From: CAWHBO01 sp963827735
GTDB taxonomy: Bacteria; Patescibacteriota; Patescibacteriia; Patescibacteriales; UBA12075
Direction: 5' to 3'
Assembly: GCA_963827735.1 (NCBI GenBank)
Contig: CAWHBO010000003.1
Location: 422,945 to 486,944, forward strand
DNA: 64,000 bases
Under the pieces are notes generated by a model. The model saw nothing but the letters and a program-made list of their open reading frames with translations, did not search any database and had not been told where the DNA came from. Positions within the stretch are counted from its first letter, which is position 1. Every line of letters begins with the position of its first letter. Both the position numbers and the translations under genes were made by a program. This document shows positions 58,223 through 64,000 of this stretch, piece by piece.

Positions 58223-58260
58223 AAAAATTCAGTCCCTGCTATGGAAAGGCAGGGACCGGT
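58223..58260 (-). terminator. Terminator between the 106-aa gene and purM
   Basis: On the minus strand, GTCCCTGC-CTTTCCATA-GCAGGGAC is followed by TGAATTTTTT. It lies 7 bases after the stop of the 106-aa gene and 18 bases before purM, so purM expression would depend on read-through. Confidence 0.8.
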
Positions 58261-58266
58261 TAAAAT

Positions 58267-58587
58267 TTATTTTACTCTCGGGTCGCCAGCCTTCCTAAGA
58301 AGAGTTTTAAACTCTTCTATTTTTTGCTTGGTAACCAAAATTTTCTCTTTGATCTTTGACATCAAGGCGTCGACCTCATTTAATGATTCCGAGGCATGGT
58401 CTGACATCAACTGGAAATTTTCTAAAAAATCCTGTCCGAAATCTTTGTACGATTCTTTGTCTTTAAAAAAAGGTAATCCGGAATCTATGGCCGTTCTCCC
58501 TTTTTCCAGATATTCCACCATACCTTCTTGAAAAATAAGCAAACGCTCATGCCACCTCATTGTATCGTAATCATTGTTCTTAGACAT
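58267..58587 (-). CDS. Hypothetical protein, 106 aa
   Basis: A helical, soluble protein (MSKNNDYDTMRWHERL ... LLRKAGDPRVK) with a predicted coiled coil in the C-terminal half. No family was recognised. The frame opens at 58641, but AAAGGAGGGAAGCATC precedes the ATG at 58587. It is driven by leader module copy 3 and lies upstream of purM across a terminator. Confidence 0.6.
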   Translation of the reverse strand: MSKNNDYDTMRWHERLLIFQEGMVEYLEKGRTAIDSGLPFFKDKESYKDFGQDFLENFQLMSDHASESLNEVDALMSKIKEKILVTKQKIEEFKTLLRKAGDPRVK

Positions 58588-58654
58588 GATGCTTCCCTCC
58601 TTTCTTTTTAAGCCTATGTTTAAATGTTCCCTGGGTTCCAATTTTAAATTCTGT

Positions 58655-58766
58655 TGTCAAAGGTCAGATATACAAAAAAACAAACCTCCTTTTTCCTCCT
58701 TAAGGCTTGTTTTGTTAAATATTTTTATGGCCTAAACTTACAATAAAATTGGGGAAAAGTCAAGGT
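58655..58766 (-). promoter_or_regulatory. Leader module copy 3
   Basis: -35 TTGACT (58758-58763) and -10 TAAGTT (58735-58740) have 17-base spacing. The hairpin AAACAAGCCT/AGGTTTGTTT pairs with one G-T in place of A-T. The loop again carries TAAGGAGGAAAAAGG and the T7 run follows. Three bases are missing downstream relative to copy 1, yet the micro-ORF frame and its CTT TGA end are kept. Confidence 0.8.
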
Positions 58767-58771
58767 ATAAA

Positions 58772-58807
58772 ACAAAAAAAATCGGCCCGGGGAGTTTTTG
58801 CCCGGGC
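58772..58807 (-). terminator. Terminator of the frameshifted small gene
   Basis: On the minus strand, GCCCGGG-CAAAAACTC-CCCGGGC is followed by CGATTTTTTTT. Confidence 0.88.
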
Positions 58808-58825
58808 GCGAAAATATTTTGTTGT

Positions 58826-59040
58826 TTATGACAGGTTTATAGCGCTGATCAAATCAACGGATAGCTGAATTTCTTCTGTGGAAAATTTCCCGCTGGTTGC
58901 TTTTGACTTAAAAATGCCGTATACAAAGCCGATCAAAAAGTGATCATCAGTTTTAACAATTTCCGCGATTTGCTGGCCATTGCTTATCGCATTTCTTATT
59001 TTTTATTTAAGTCCTGGTTTTTACCTTCAAAAATGATCAT
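58826..59040 (-). pseudogene. Small gene interrupted by a single-base frameshift in an A6 run
   Basis: An ATG at 59040 with Shine-Dalgarno CTAAGGAGGGTT and a good promoter opens MIIFEGKNQDLNKK and then stops. One base offset continues as IRNAISNGQQIAEIV and runs on to an end DLISAINLS at 58826. Adding one A to the AAAAAA run near 59012 would give a 71-residue protein. This is either a sequencing or assembly indel, a decayed gene, or slippage on the homopolymer. No family was recognised. A strong terminator follows. Confidence 0.6.
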
Positions 59041-59123
59041 TTTTCTTAACCCTCCTTAGGTTTTTTGTTTTGTTTGTTTTTATTTCATTGTCTTAATTTA
59101 TCTTGAAAGTTGAAAAAAGTCAA
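59041..59123 (-). promoter_or_regulatory. Leader module copy 4 (divergent, probably ancestral-like form)
   Basis: -35 TTGACT (59118-59123) and -10 TAAATT (59095-59100) have 17-base spacing. ACAAAACAAAAAACCTAAGGAGG follows, matching the left half of the module hairpin. Here the AAGGAGG is used directly as the ribosome-binding site of the small gene, without the second GGAGG and T-run. Confidence 0.7.
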
Positions 59124-59141
59124 CCATAAATACCCATGTCA

Positions 59142-59170
59142 TTGACTTCTTGACGGAAAAGCGGTAGAAT
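59142..59170 (+). promoter_or_regulatory. Promoter of the HD-domain gene
   Basis: TTGACT (59142-59147) and TAGAAT (59165-59170) with 17-base spacing, divergent from leader module copy 4. Confidence 0.8.
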
Positions 59171-59260
59171 CAACAATTGGATTTGATTGTTCAACAACAA
59201 TAAATATAAATTTGTACTTTTCATTAATAATAATCATTTGCTGAAAGGAAGGTGTTCCTT

Positions 59261-59959
59261 ATGGAAAAGGTTACAGAAGAACTGGAAGAAAAGATGTCTT
59301 ATGTTTTTGATCAGCTTTCAATCAATCATAAGGACCGGTCAGCGCTTGTTGCTTTTGCCGCACCGTTAAAGTTTAACAGCGACATTACGCGATTCCACTA
59401 TGATCACAGTATCAGGGTGGCGTTGATCGGATTAAGCATTGCGAGTTTTATGCATATGGACAAAAAGCCTCTTTTGTTTTCGGGGTATCTGCATGATATC
59501 GGCAAAGCCGATATCGATCCGAAAGTATTGGGCAAAAGCAAGGACTGGACTGAAGAAGACACCAAAAAAATAAAACCTCATGTGGTAAATAGCTACAACC
59601 TGGTGAAAGACAGGTTTAAGCTAACGGCTGAAATCATCTTGAGGCACCATAAATTTCAGGCGAACGGTTATCCTGAAAAAACAACCAAGCTAGACGGTTA
59701 TTCGCTGAGCACGCAGGTCATGGTATATTTTTTTGGAAGAATTCTTGCGCTGGCGGATGTGTATGAAGCTTTGCATCGGTCTGATGATAAGTATGGCGGG
59801 CCGTTGAATGGCGATCAGGTAAAAGAAAAAATGCTTGCATACAACAAAGACCAGTTGGTTTTGATTCAGGAGTTGTATGAAGCGGGAATCTTTACGACGA
59901 GTATGGAAAATTTCCTTACCGATCCGGTTGGAGAATGGCTGATCAAATCATGCAGTTAA
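59261..59959 (+). CDS. HD-domain phosphohydrolase (HD-GYP-like)
   Basis: A 232-residue metal-dependent phosphohydrolase. The first His is in FHYDHSIRVALIG, HD is in LFSGYLHDIGKADI near residue 78, a HH pair in ILRHHKFQANGYPEK resembles the HHE-x-GYP segment of HD-GYP proteins, and the Asp is in LALADVYEALHRSD. A cyclic dinucleotide or nucleotide substrate is plausible; there is no sensor domain. AAAGGAAGG precedes the ATG; a GTG nine bases upstream is less likely. Confidence 0.85.
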   Translation: MEKVTEELEEKMSYVFDQLSINHKDRSALVAFAAPLKFNSDITRFHYDHSIRVALIGLSIASFMHMDKKPLLFSGYLHDIGKADIDPKVLGKSKDWTEEDTKKIKPHVVNSYNLVKDRFKLTAEIILRHHKFQANGYPEKTTKLDGYSLSTQVMVYFFGRILALADVYEALHRSDDKYGGPLNGDQVKEKMLAYNKDQLVLIQELYEAGIFTTSMENFLTDPVGEWLIKSCS

Positions 59960-59998
59960 AAATTTGTTTTTTTGTTTATTGTAAGAGCGTAGCATCAT

Positions 59999-60034
59999 AA
60001 GACCCGAGTTTTTTTAAGCCCGGGTCTTTTTCTT
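59999..60034 (+). terminator. Terminator of the HD-domain gene
   Basis: AAGACCCG and CGGGTCTT with a T-rich loop, followed by TTTTCTTTT. Confidence 0.88.
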
Positions 60035-60117
60035 TTGACCTTAATTTAAATTTCTTGCTTCTTTGAATTTCTTTTGCTACTATTTAATCTGAATTAAACA
60101 TAATAATTTTATCTTAT

Positions 60118-61194
60118 ATGTCTTTATCAATCGGCATCGTCGGTCTGCCAAATGTCGGCAAATCAACGCTGTTTAACGCTTTAACCAAAAAACAGGTGGA
60201 AGCCAGCAACTATCCGTTTTGCACGATCGACCCAAACGTCGGGGTGGTTAAAGTCCCGGATGAGCGCTTGGAACAGATCGCCGCTGTATCAAAACCGAAA
60301 AAAATCATAGCCGCGGCCGTGGAGTTTACCGACATCGCCGGCTTGGTTAAAGGCGCGCATCAGGGCGAGGGACTGGGGAACAAATTTTTGCATAACATCC
60401 GCGAGTGCGACGCGATCCTGATGGTCGTCCGAAATTTTGAAGACAAGAACATCATCCATGTGAACAACAAGATTGACCCGAATGAGGATTCCAGCACCAT
60501 CGCCACGGAACTTCTGATGGCCGACTTAAGCACCGTTGAAAAAGCTTTGGACCGTTACACGCGCGACGCCAAGAGCGGAGGCAAAGACACTTTAAAAAGA
60601 AAAGAGATTGTCGCCAAGCTCAAAGAGCATTTGGACTCAGGGAAACCGGCTCGCAGTTTCAAGGTTGAAGAGGATGATGAAAAAATCGTCAAAGAGCTGC
60701 AGCTTCTGACCAAGAAGCCGATCGTATATGTGCAAAATGTAAATGATGCGACGAGTGAAGAGACCGAGAAAAAATTTGCCGGTACGATGGAAGAAGGTGA
60801 AGTGATCGCCCTCAATATAAAACAAGAACAAGAGATCGCTTCGCTTCCGGAGGACGAGCAGGCGGAGTATATAAAAGAGCTCGGGCTCAAGCAAAGCGGT
60901 TTGGACAAGCTTATCAAAGCCTCATATAAATTGCTTTCGCTTATAACTTTTTTTACAACCGGTCCGGACGAGACCAAGGCTTGGACCGTTAAAGAAGGCG
61001 CCAAAGCTCCGCAGGCGGCCGGTGTCATTCATACGGACTTTGAAAAAGGCTTCATCCGCGCGGAAGTGATCGGCTGGGAGGACTTTATCGCCTGCGGAAG
61101 CGAGGCGGCGGCGCGAGAGAAGGGGATTCTTCGGACTGAAGGAAAAGAGTATGTCATGAAAGATGGAGATATTTGTCATTTTTTGTTTAATTGA
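60118..61194 (+). CDS. ychF: Redox-regulated ATPase YchF (Obg family)
   Basis: A 358-residue P-loop protein of the Obg superfamily that prefers ATP and associates with ribosomes. Motifs are G1 GLPNVGKST (residues ~7-15), switch region EFTDIAGLVKGAHQGEGLGN and the altered G4 VYVQNVND, where NKxD would be expected for GTP specificity. A coiled-coil insertion and C-terminal TGS domain (TFFTTGPDETKAW ... FEKGFIRAEV) follow. Length and architecture are standard. No Shine-Dalgarno sequence precedes the ATG. Confidence 0.97.
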   Translation: MSLSIGIVGLPNVGKSTLFNALTKKQVEASNYPFCTIDPNVGVVKVPDERLEQIAAVSKPKKIIAAAVEFTDIAGLVKGAHQGEGLGNKFLHNIRECDAILMVVRNFEDKNIIHVNNKIDPNEDSSTIATELLMADLSTVEKALDRYTRDAKSGGKDTLKRKEIVAKLKEHLDSGKPARSFKVEEDDEKIVKELQLLTKKPIVYVQNVNDATSEETEKKFAGTMEEGEVIALNIKQEQEIASLPEDEQAEYIKELGLKQSGLDKLIKASYKLLSLITFFTTGPDETKAWTVKEGAKAPQAAGVIHTDFEKGFIRAEVIGWEDFIACGSEAAAREKGILRTEGKEYVMKDGDICHFLFN

Positions 61195-61216
61195 AATATT
61201 GTTTAAACCTGCTGAT

Positions 61217-61364
61217 AATTCCCTCACCCCCAACCCCTCCCCTAAAAGGGAGGGGCGCTAGTAGCATCTTCCTGCTACGACTCAGCAGACAAAAAGTTTT
61301 ATTTTTTATTCATTATTATATATAAATAATTCCCCCTCCTTCAGGAGGGGGTTGGGGGAGGGAA
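61217..61364. repeat. C-rich/G-rich inverted repeat element
   Basis: The left end ATTCCCTCACCCCCAACCC and the right end GGGTTGGGGGAGGGAAT are imperfect inverted repeats about 110 bases apart. Each side also folds on itself (CCCCTCCC-CTAAAA-GGGAGGGG; CCCCCTCC-TTCA-GGAGGGGG). No gene lies inside. It is strikingly GC-rich for this region and looks like a small non-autonomous mobile element. Confidence 0.7.
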
Positions 61365-61403
61365 TGTGGTATGACTCGTGCCTAAGTGATTTATCAAATA
61401 AAA

Positions 61404-61438
61404 ATACCCCAGTTAAAGAATTGGGGCATTTTTTTTAT
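61404..61438 (+). terminator. Terminator between ychF and the Nudix gene
   Basis: CCCCA-GTTAAAGAAT-TGGGG is followed by CATTTTTTTT on the plus strand, with an A-run on the other side. Confidence 0.75.
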
Positions 61439-61463
61439 TCAAATTTTTTAGATAAGCGGAGAG

Positions 61464-61970
61464 CTACATGAAATCTGAAAGACTTAAAGACGCGGGCAAT
61501 GTTTCAACGATTTTAATAATCGGTCGATGATCTATCCAGTTGCTCTCGTTGGGGTAAAAAAGACAAATGCGTTTTTCCCGCTTGAAGAACAGAGGCAGAG
61601 TATAAAAGTCATTTCGGAACATTTTGTCATACGGAATGTCTTTTTCCGCATGCCAATGAAAATTTTTCATCTCGTCGGACTCTTTGAGCAATTTCCCGCG
61701 ATACTCTGGAATCCAGAAATAATGCAGTTCCCTTTGTTCTCCTTCCGGGTAGCCGGTCAGCAATGATATGCCGCACTCTTTGATTTGGATCGGGAACAAC
61801 CCGCATTCGTTCACAGACTCATCAATGGCATTTTCTATGATGGATTGTTCTGATTCAAGCGTACCGCCCGGACCATTTAAACAGCCCGCACCCAGTCTTA
61901 CCTTTTTTTCTCCCAACAAGACCTCCCCGGCTTTGTTGATAAAATAGCAAACAGTGAATATTTTTTTCAC
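61464..61970 (-). CDS. Nudix hydrolase, MTH1-like, with degenerate Nudix box
   Basis: A 168-residue protein resembling the MutT/MTH1 8-oxo-dGTPase group: LNGPGGTLESEQSI at the start of the box. The box continues ENAIDESVNECGL where REUxEExGU is expected, so the R becomes D and the first E of EExG becomes N, while two glutamates remain. Hydrolase activity may be altered. The start is GTG at 61970, supported by AAAGGAGGAATC. Confidence 0.75.
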   Translation of the reverse strand: MKKIFTVCYFINKAGEVLLGEKKVRLGAGCLNGPGGTLESEQSIIENAIDESVNECGLFPIQIKECGISLLTGYPEGEQRELHYFWIPEYRGKLLKESDEMKNFHWHAEKDIPYDKMFRNDFYTLPLFFKREKRICLFYPNESNWIDHRPIIKIVETLPASLSLSDFM

Positions 61971-61997
61971 GATTCCTCCTTTGTTTAAAGTTCAAAA

Positions 61998-63167
61998 TTA
62001 TTTTTCCAAGATAACGATCTCGCGCCAGACTCTTTGTCCGGGCCGGCCATAAATGATTGTGTTTCTTGGCGTTATTTTTATATATTTATTTCTTGCTAAA
62101 TTTTCAGGAATCGGGCATAAGACTTTAAAAGATCTTAAATCCGGTTTTAAGAAATTTCCCCCGTAAATCACTGGAAAAAGCATGATGATCTTTCCGCCCT
62201 TTTTTAATATTATTTCAAATTCCCTTAGGGCTTTGGAATATAAATCTTCTAGTTCTCTGACAGTCTGTTTTATTTCAATCTTTCCGCGCTGAGGACCCAG
62301 ATAAGGCTCGGTTATGATCGCGTCAATTGTGTTAGCGGGAATTTTTGAGGAAATTTTTGTAGCGTCAATTATTGAAATTGGAAATTGGAAATTGGAAATT
62401 GGAAATTTGGTCTTTGCCCAGCTAATGTTTCTTTTCGTGTCAGCAACGGCTTTTTCAGAAATATCTGAACCAATCAATTTATTGTAACCCATAAGCATAG
62501 CCTCCATCAGCACTGTGCCTGAACCGCAGAAGGGATCAAGCAGGGTTCCGCCTTTTTGGGTCTCAGCCAGATTGATCATGATTTGCGCCAGTTTGGGCGG
62601 GAGCATTCCCGATTGGTCGTCTCTGTCCGGGCGGCCGTAATCTCTTTGGGAAAGCTCTTTGAAAGGTTGGACTGCCAGCGTGCGGCCAATCAGAAGCTCG
62701 TTTGGTTTTTGAATTAATACTATTTCAATCCCCTTGGTATCAAGTTTGTTTTGCCCCACAACCACGCTGGAGAGAATCGCATCGCGGCTGATGACCCAGC
62801 GGCAGCTGACGCCTTTTTCTTTGAGGAATTTTTTTATCTCCATCCCGACCGGCTTGATGTTCACTTTGCCGGATCCGTAATATGAAATGCCGAACTTGAA
62901 TTTGCCTTCGCTCGGGCTTAGCATCTGGGAAGTTTTTTCAACCAGCGTCTCGGTGTTTACTTTTTTTATGCCAGCTTCAATCACCCCGATTTTGATTGTT
63001 CCGCCCATGCGCCTGATTAAGTTCTGTCCATCAATTTCATTTTTGCTTTCCATGATCAAGATATCCTGCGATACGATCTCAAAATTGTTTTCTTTTTCTT
63101 TAAAAATTGCCGTTATTTCGGCAATGGAAAGAGTGGGGTTGTTGCCGAGATGGAAAAAATATTTCAT
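61998..63167 (-). CDS. TRM11/TrmG10-like RNA guanine-N2 methyltransferase
   Basis: A 389-residue protein with a THUMP-like N-terminal half and a Rossmann methyltransferase: motif X DYGRPDRDDQSGMLPPKLAQ-type segment, motif I LLDPFCGSGTVLMEA near residue 200, IGSDIS (motif II) and motif IV ITEPYLGP, which replaces the usual DPPYG. It is predicted to modify tRNA guanine. A tandem CCAATTT repeat at 62374-62410 inserts about 12 residues (FPISNFQFPIS) between motifs II and IV. Confidence 0.85.
   Translation of the reverse strand: MKYFFHLGNNPTLSIAEITAIFKEKENNFEIVSQDILIMESKNEIDGQNLIRRMGGTIKIGVIEAGIKKVNTETLVEKTSQMLSPSEGKFKFGISYYGSGKVNIKPVGMEIKKFLKEKGVSCRWVISRDAILSSVVVGQNKLDTKGIEIVLIQKPNELLIGRTLAVQPFKELSQRDYGRPDRDDQSGMLPPKLAQIMINLAETQKGGTLLDPFCGSGTVLMEAMLMGYNKLIGSDISEKAVADTKRNISWAKTKFPISNFQFPISIIDATKISSKIPANTIDAIITEPYLGPQRGKIEIKQTVRELEDLYSKALREFEIILKKGGKIIMLFPVIYGGNFLKPDLRSFKVLCPIPENLARNKYIKITPRNTIIYGRPGQRVWREIVILEK
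62374..62410. repeat. Tandem AAATTGG heptamer repeat inside a coding sequence
   Basis: About five direct AAATTGG units in a row within the TRM11-like gene. Because the unit is 7 bases, the three frames rotate and give FPISNFQFPIS on the coding strand. The frame is maintained across the array. Confidence 0.85.
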
Positions 63168-63270
63168 ACGTAATGGTTAATTCTATTATCACCCTAGCAT
63201 ATATCAAGAAAGATTAAAAGAACCTGTTAGGTTGGCATAAAACTTGGTATTTTTTGTAAAAATGCGTCAG

Positions 63271-63299
63271 TTGACTAAAAAGAAATCTTATGTTAATAT
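63271..63299 (+). promoter_or_regulatory. tRNA-Asp promoter
   Basis: TTGACT (63271-63276) and TAATAT (63294-63299) with 17-base spacing, about 47 bases before the tRNA. Confidence 0.65.
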
Positions 63300-63345
63300 C
63301 TTTTTTAGATAGTCAGAAGAGACTATTTTTCTTTATTTAAAATTT

Positions 63346-63419
63346 GGAGTGGTAGCTCAGTTGGTTAGAGCGCTGCCCTGTCACGGCAGAGGTCGCGGGT
63401 TCGAGCCCCGTCCACTCCG
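63346..63419 (+). tRNA. tRNA-Asp (GTC)
   Basis: A 74-base cloverleaf. Acceptor GGAGTGG pairs with CCACTCC, discriminator G. The D stem is GCTC/GAGC. The anticodon stem CTGCC/GGCAG with loop CTGTCAC gives GTC. The T arm is GCGGG-TTCGAGC-CCCGT (one wobble). CCA is not encoded. Its 3' half doubles as the last codons of the recombinase gene on the other strand. Confidence 0.96.
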
Positions 63420-64000
63420 CATATCGAAACGAGAGACCCTTTGATAGATATTATCGAAGGGTTTTTTGTATGAGATTAGCATTTTCCCGTCCTTCAACTT
63501 GGAGTTCGAAAGTAAAAAATTCAAGAGTTCCTGCTTTTCGTCCGGATTCGCGTTTTCGTAAATAAAACCAATGTTATCAGTGAGTTCTAAAATTTTCATG
63601 CCAAAAATATAAAAGTTGATATTCGCCCGCGTGTAGCGGCTGATTTTTACGTCCAGGTCTTCAACCTCGGCCGCGTACTCGGCGAATTTATTTTGATAAA
63701 ATTCCGGGGTGATGATTTTGTTCAGCCGATCGTCATACATTGTCGCCATTTTTTCTTCCAGCATTTTCTTTCTGTCTTCCAGATTTTGCCTCGTAACGTC
63801 TTCTGTGCCGCGCTTTAATTCAAACATCTTCTTTAGACCCTCAGAAATGCTTAATTGCGTTTCTGCCGGTACTTTGAGGCCGTTTAAAGCCTCTTGCATC
63901 TGCTGGTCGAGTTCCTTTTCACTGATTGCCTTCTGCTGGCATTTGGTTCCGAAATGCGTGCATTTATAATAAGTATATTCTTTGCCTGATTTTTTGATTT
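63381..64000 (-). CDS. Serine recombinase, C-terminal part (cut by window edge)
   Basis: The minus-strand frame is open from the window end: a zinc ribbon (YYKCTHFGTKCQQKAISEKE) is followed by a long coiled coil (ELKRGTEDVTRQNLEDRKKM, MYDDRLNKIITPEFYQNKF) as in large serine recombinases. The catalytic N-terminal domain lies outside the window. The final residues, RSGRGSNPRPLP, are encoded by the antisense of tRNA-Asp. This overlap is typical where an integrated element has fused its recombinase gene to the host tRNA. Confidence 0.85.
   Translation of the reverse strand, partial: IKKSGKEYTYYKCTHFGTKCQQKAISEKELDQQMQEALNGLKVPAETQLSISEGLKKMFELKRGTEDVTRQNLEDRKKMLEEKMATMYDDRLNKIITPEFYQNKFAEYAAEVEDLDVKISRYTRANINFYIFGMKILELTDNIGFIYENANPDEKQELLNFLLSNSKLKDGKMLISYKKPFDNIYQRVSRFDMRSGRGSNPRPLP
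63436..63467 (+). terminator. tRNA-Asp terminator, inside the recombinase coding region
   Basis: ACCCTT-TGATAGATATTATCG-AAGGGT followed by TTTTT, 17 bases after the tRNA. Confidence 0.75.

Noticed and set aside
1..64000. CRISPR array or rRNA operon
   Set aside because: No regularly spaced direct repeats with unique spacers, no cas genes, and no 16S/23S/5S-like sequence were seen.

Overview
The window looks like a chromosomal piece of a Candidate Phyla Radiation (Patescibacteria, Parcubacteria-like) bacterium. This is inferred from the AT-rich DNA, the compact gene set, the many genes without a Shine-Dalgarno sequence, a bacterial translin homologue, single tRNA genes without encoded CCA, and lysine- or glutamate-rich tails on S1, S15 and FtsK. 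UGA behaves as a stop codon throughout. The window contains no rRNA and no CRISPR array. The left edge cuts uvrA and the right edge cuts a serine recombinase gene.

Layout. 1-12.4 kb is a mostly minus-strand housekeeping block: the uvrA end (plus strand), AMMECR1, inositol monophosphatase, phosphoesterase, permease, translin, pilB, membrane protein, ftsH, rpsA and a Dsb-like lipoprotein. 12.6-16.3 kb carries ftsK, a metallo-beta-lactamase-fold hydrolase and an orphan gene on the plus strand. 17.2-21.9 kb is the classic origin neighbourhood dnaN-dnaA / rpmH-rnpA-yidD-yidC. Two non-coding stretches, 19.76-20.33 and 23.52-24.20 kb, are both origin candidates. From 24.2 to 33.3 kb nearly everything is on the plus strand: trxB, rnhB, yraN, a TrmH-type methyltransferase, a histidine kinase, tsaD and tsaC. 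33-48 kb is mixed: ppsA, greA, antiporter, a Fic-DUF952 pair, rpsO, pnp, GH130 and several tRNAs.

49-59 kb is a minus-strand nucleotide block. A four-gene late pyrimidine operon (fused pyrK-pyrD, then pyrC, pyrF, pyrE), guaA and purM are separated into units. Each unit has strong Shine-Dalgarno sequences and a terminator. Several are preceded by a near-identical duplicated leader module: promoter, hairpin carrying AAGGAGG in its loop, T-tract. Genes for the first two pyrimidine steps and most purine steps are absent here. 59-64 kb has an HD-domain hydrolase, ychF, a Nudix protein, a TRM11-like methylase, and tRNA-Asp, whose 3' half is overlapped by the serine recombinase. That overlap probably marks one edge of an integrated element.

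The most unusual signals are these. (1) Four hairpin elements of about 160-180 bp share a conserved apical core but have different, perfectly complementary outer arms; they appear in opposite orientation on either side of the presumed origin. (2) The leader module is repeated in front of nucleotide genes. (3) Promoters are repeatedly followed at once by an intrinsic-terminator-like hairpin before the gene (antiporter, greA, histidine kinase, rpsA, the 49-59 kb units). This suggests widespread attenuation or unrecognised leader RNAs.
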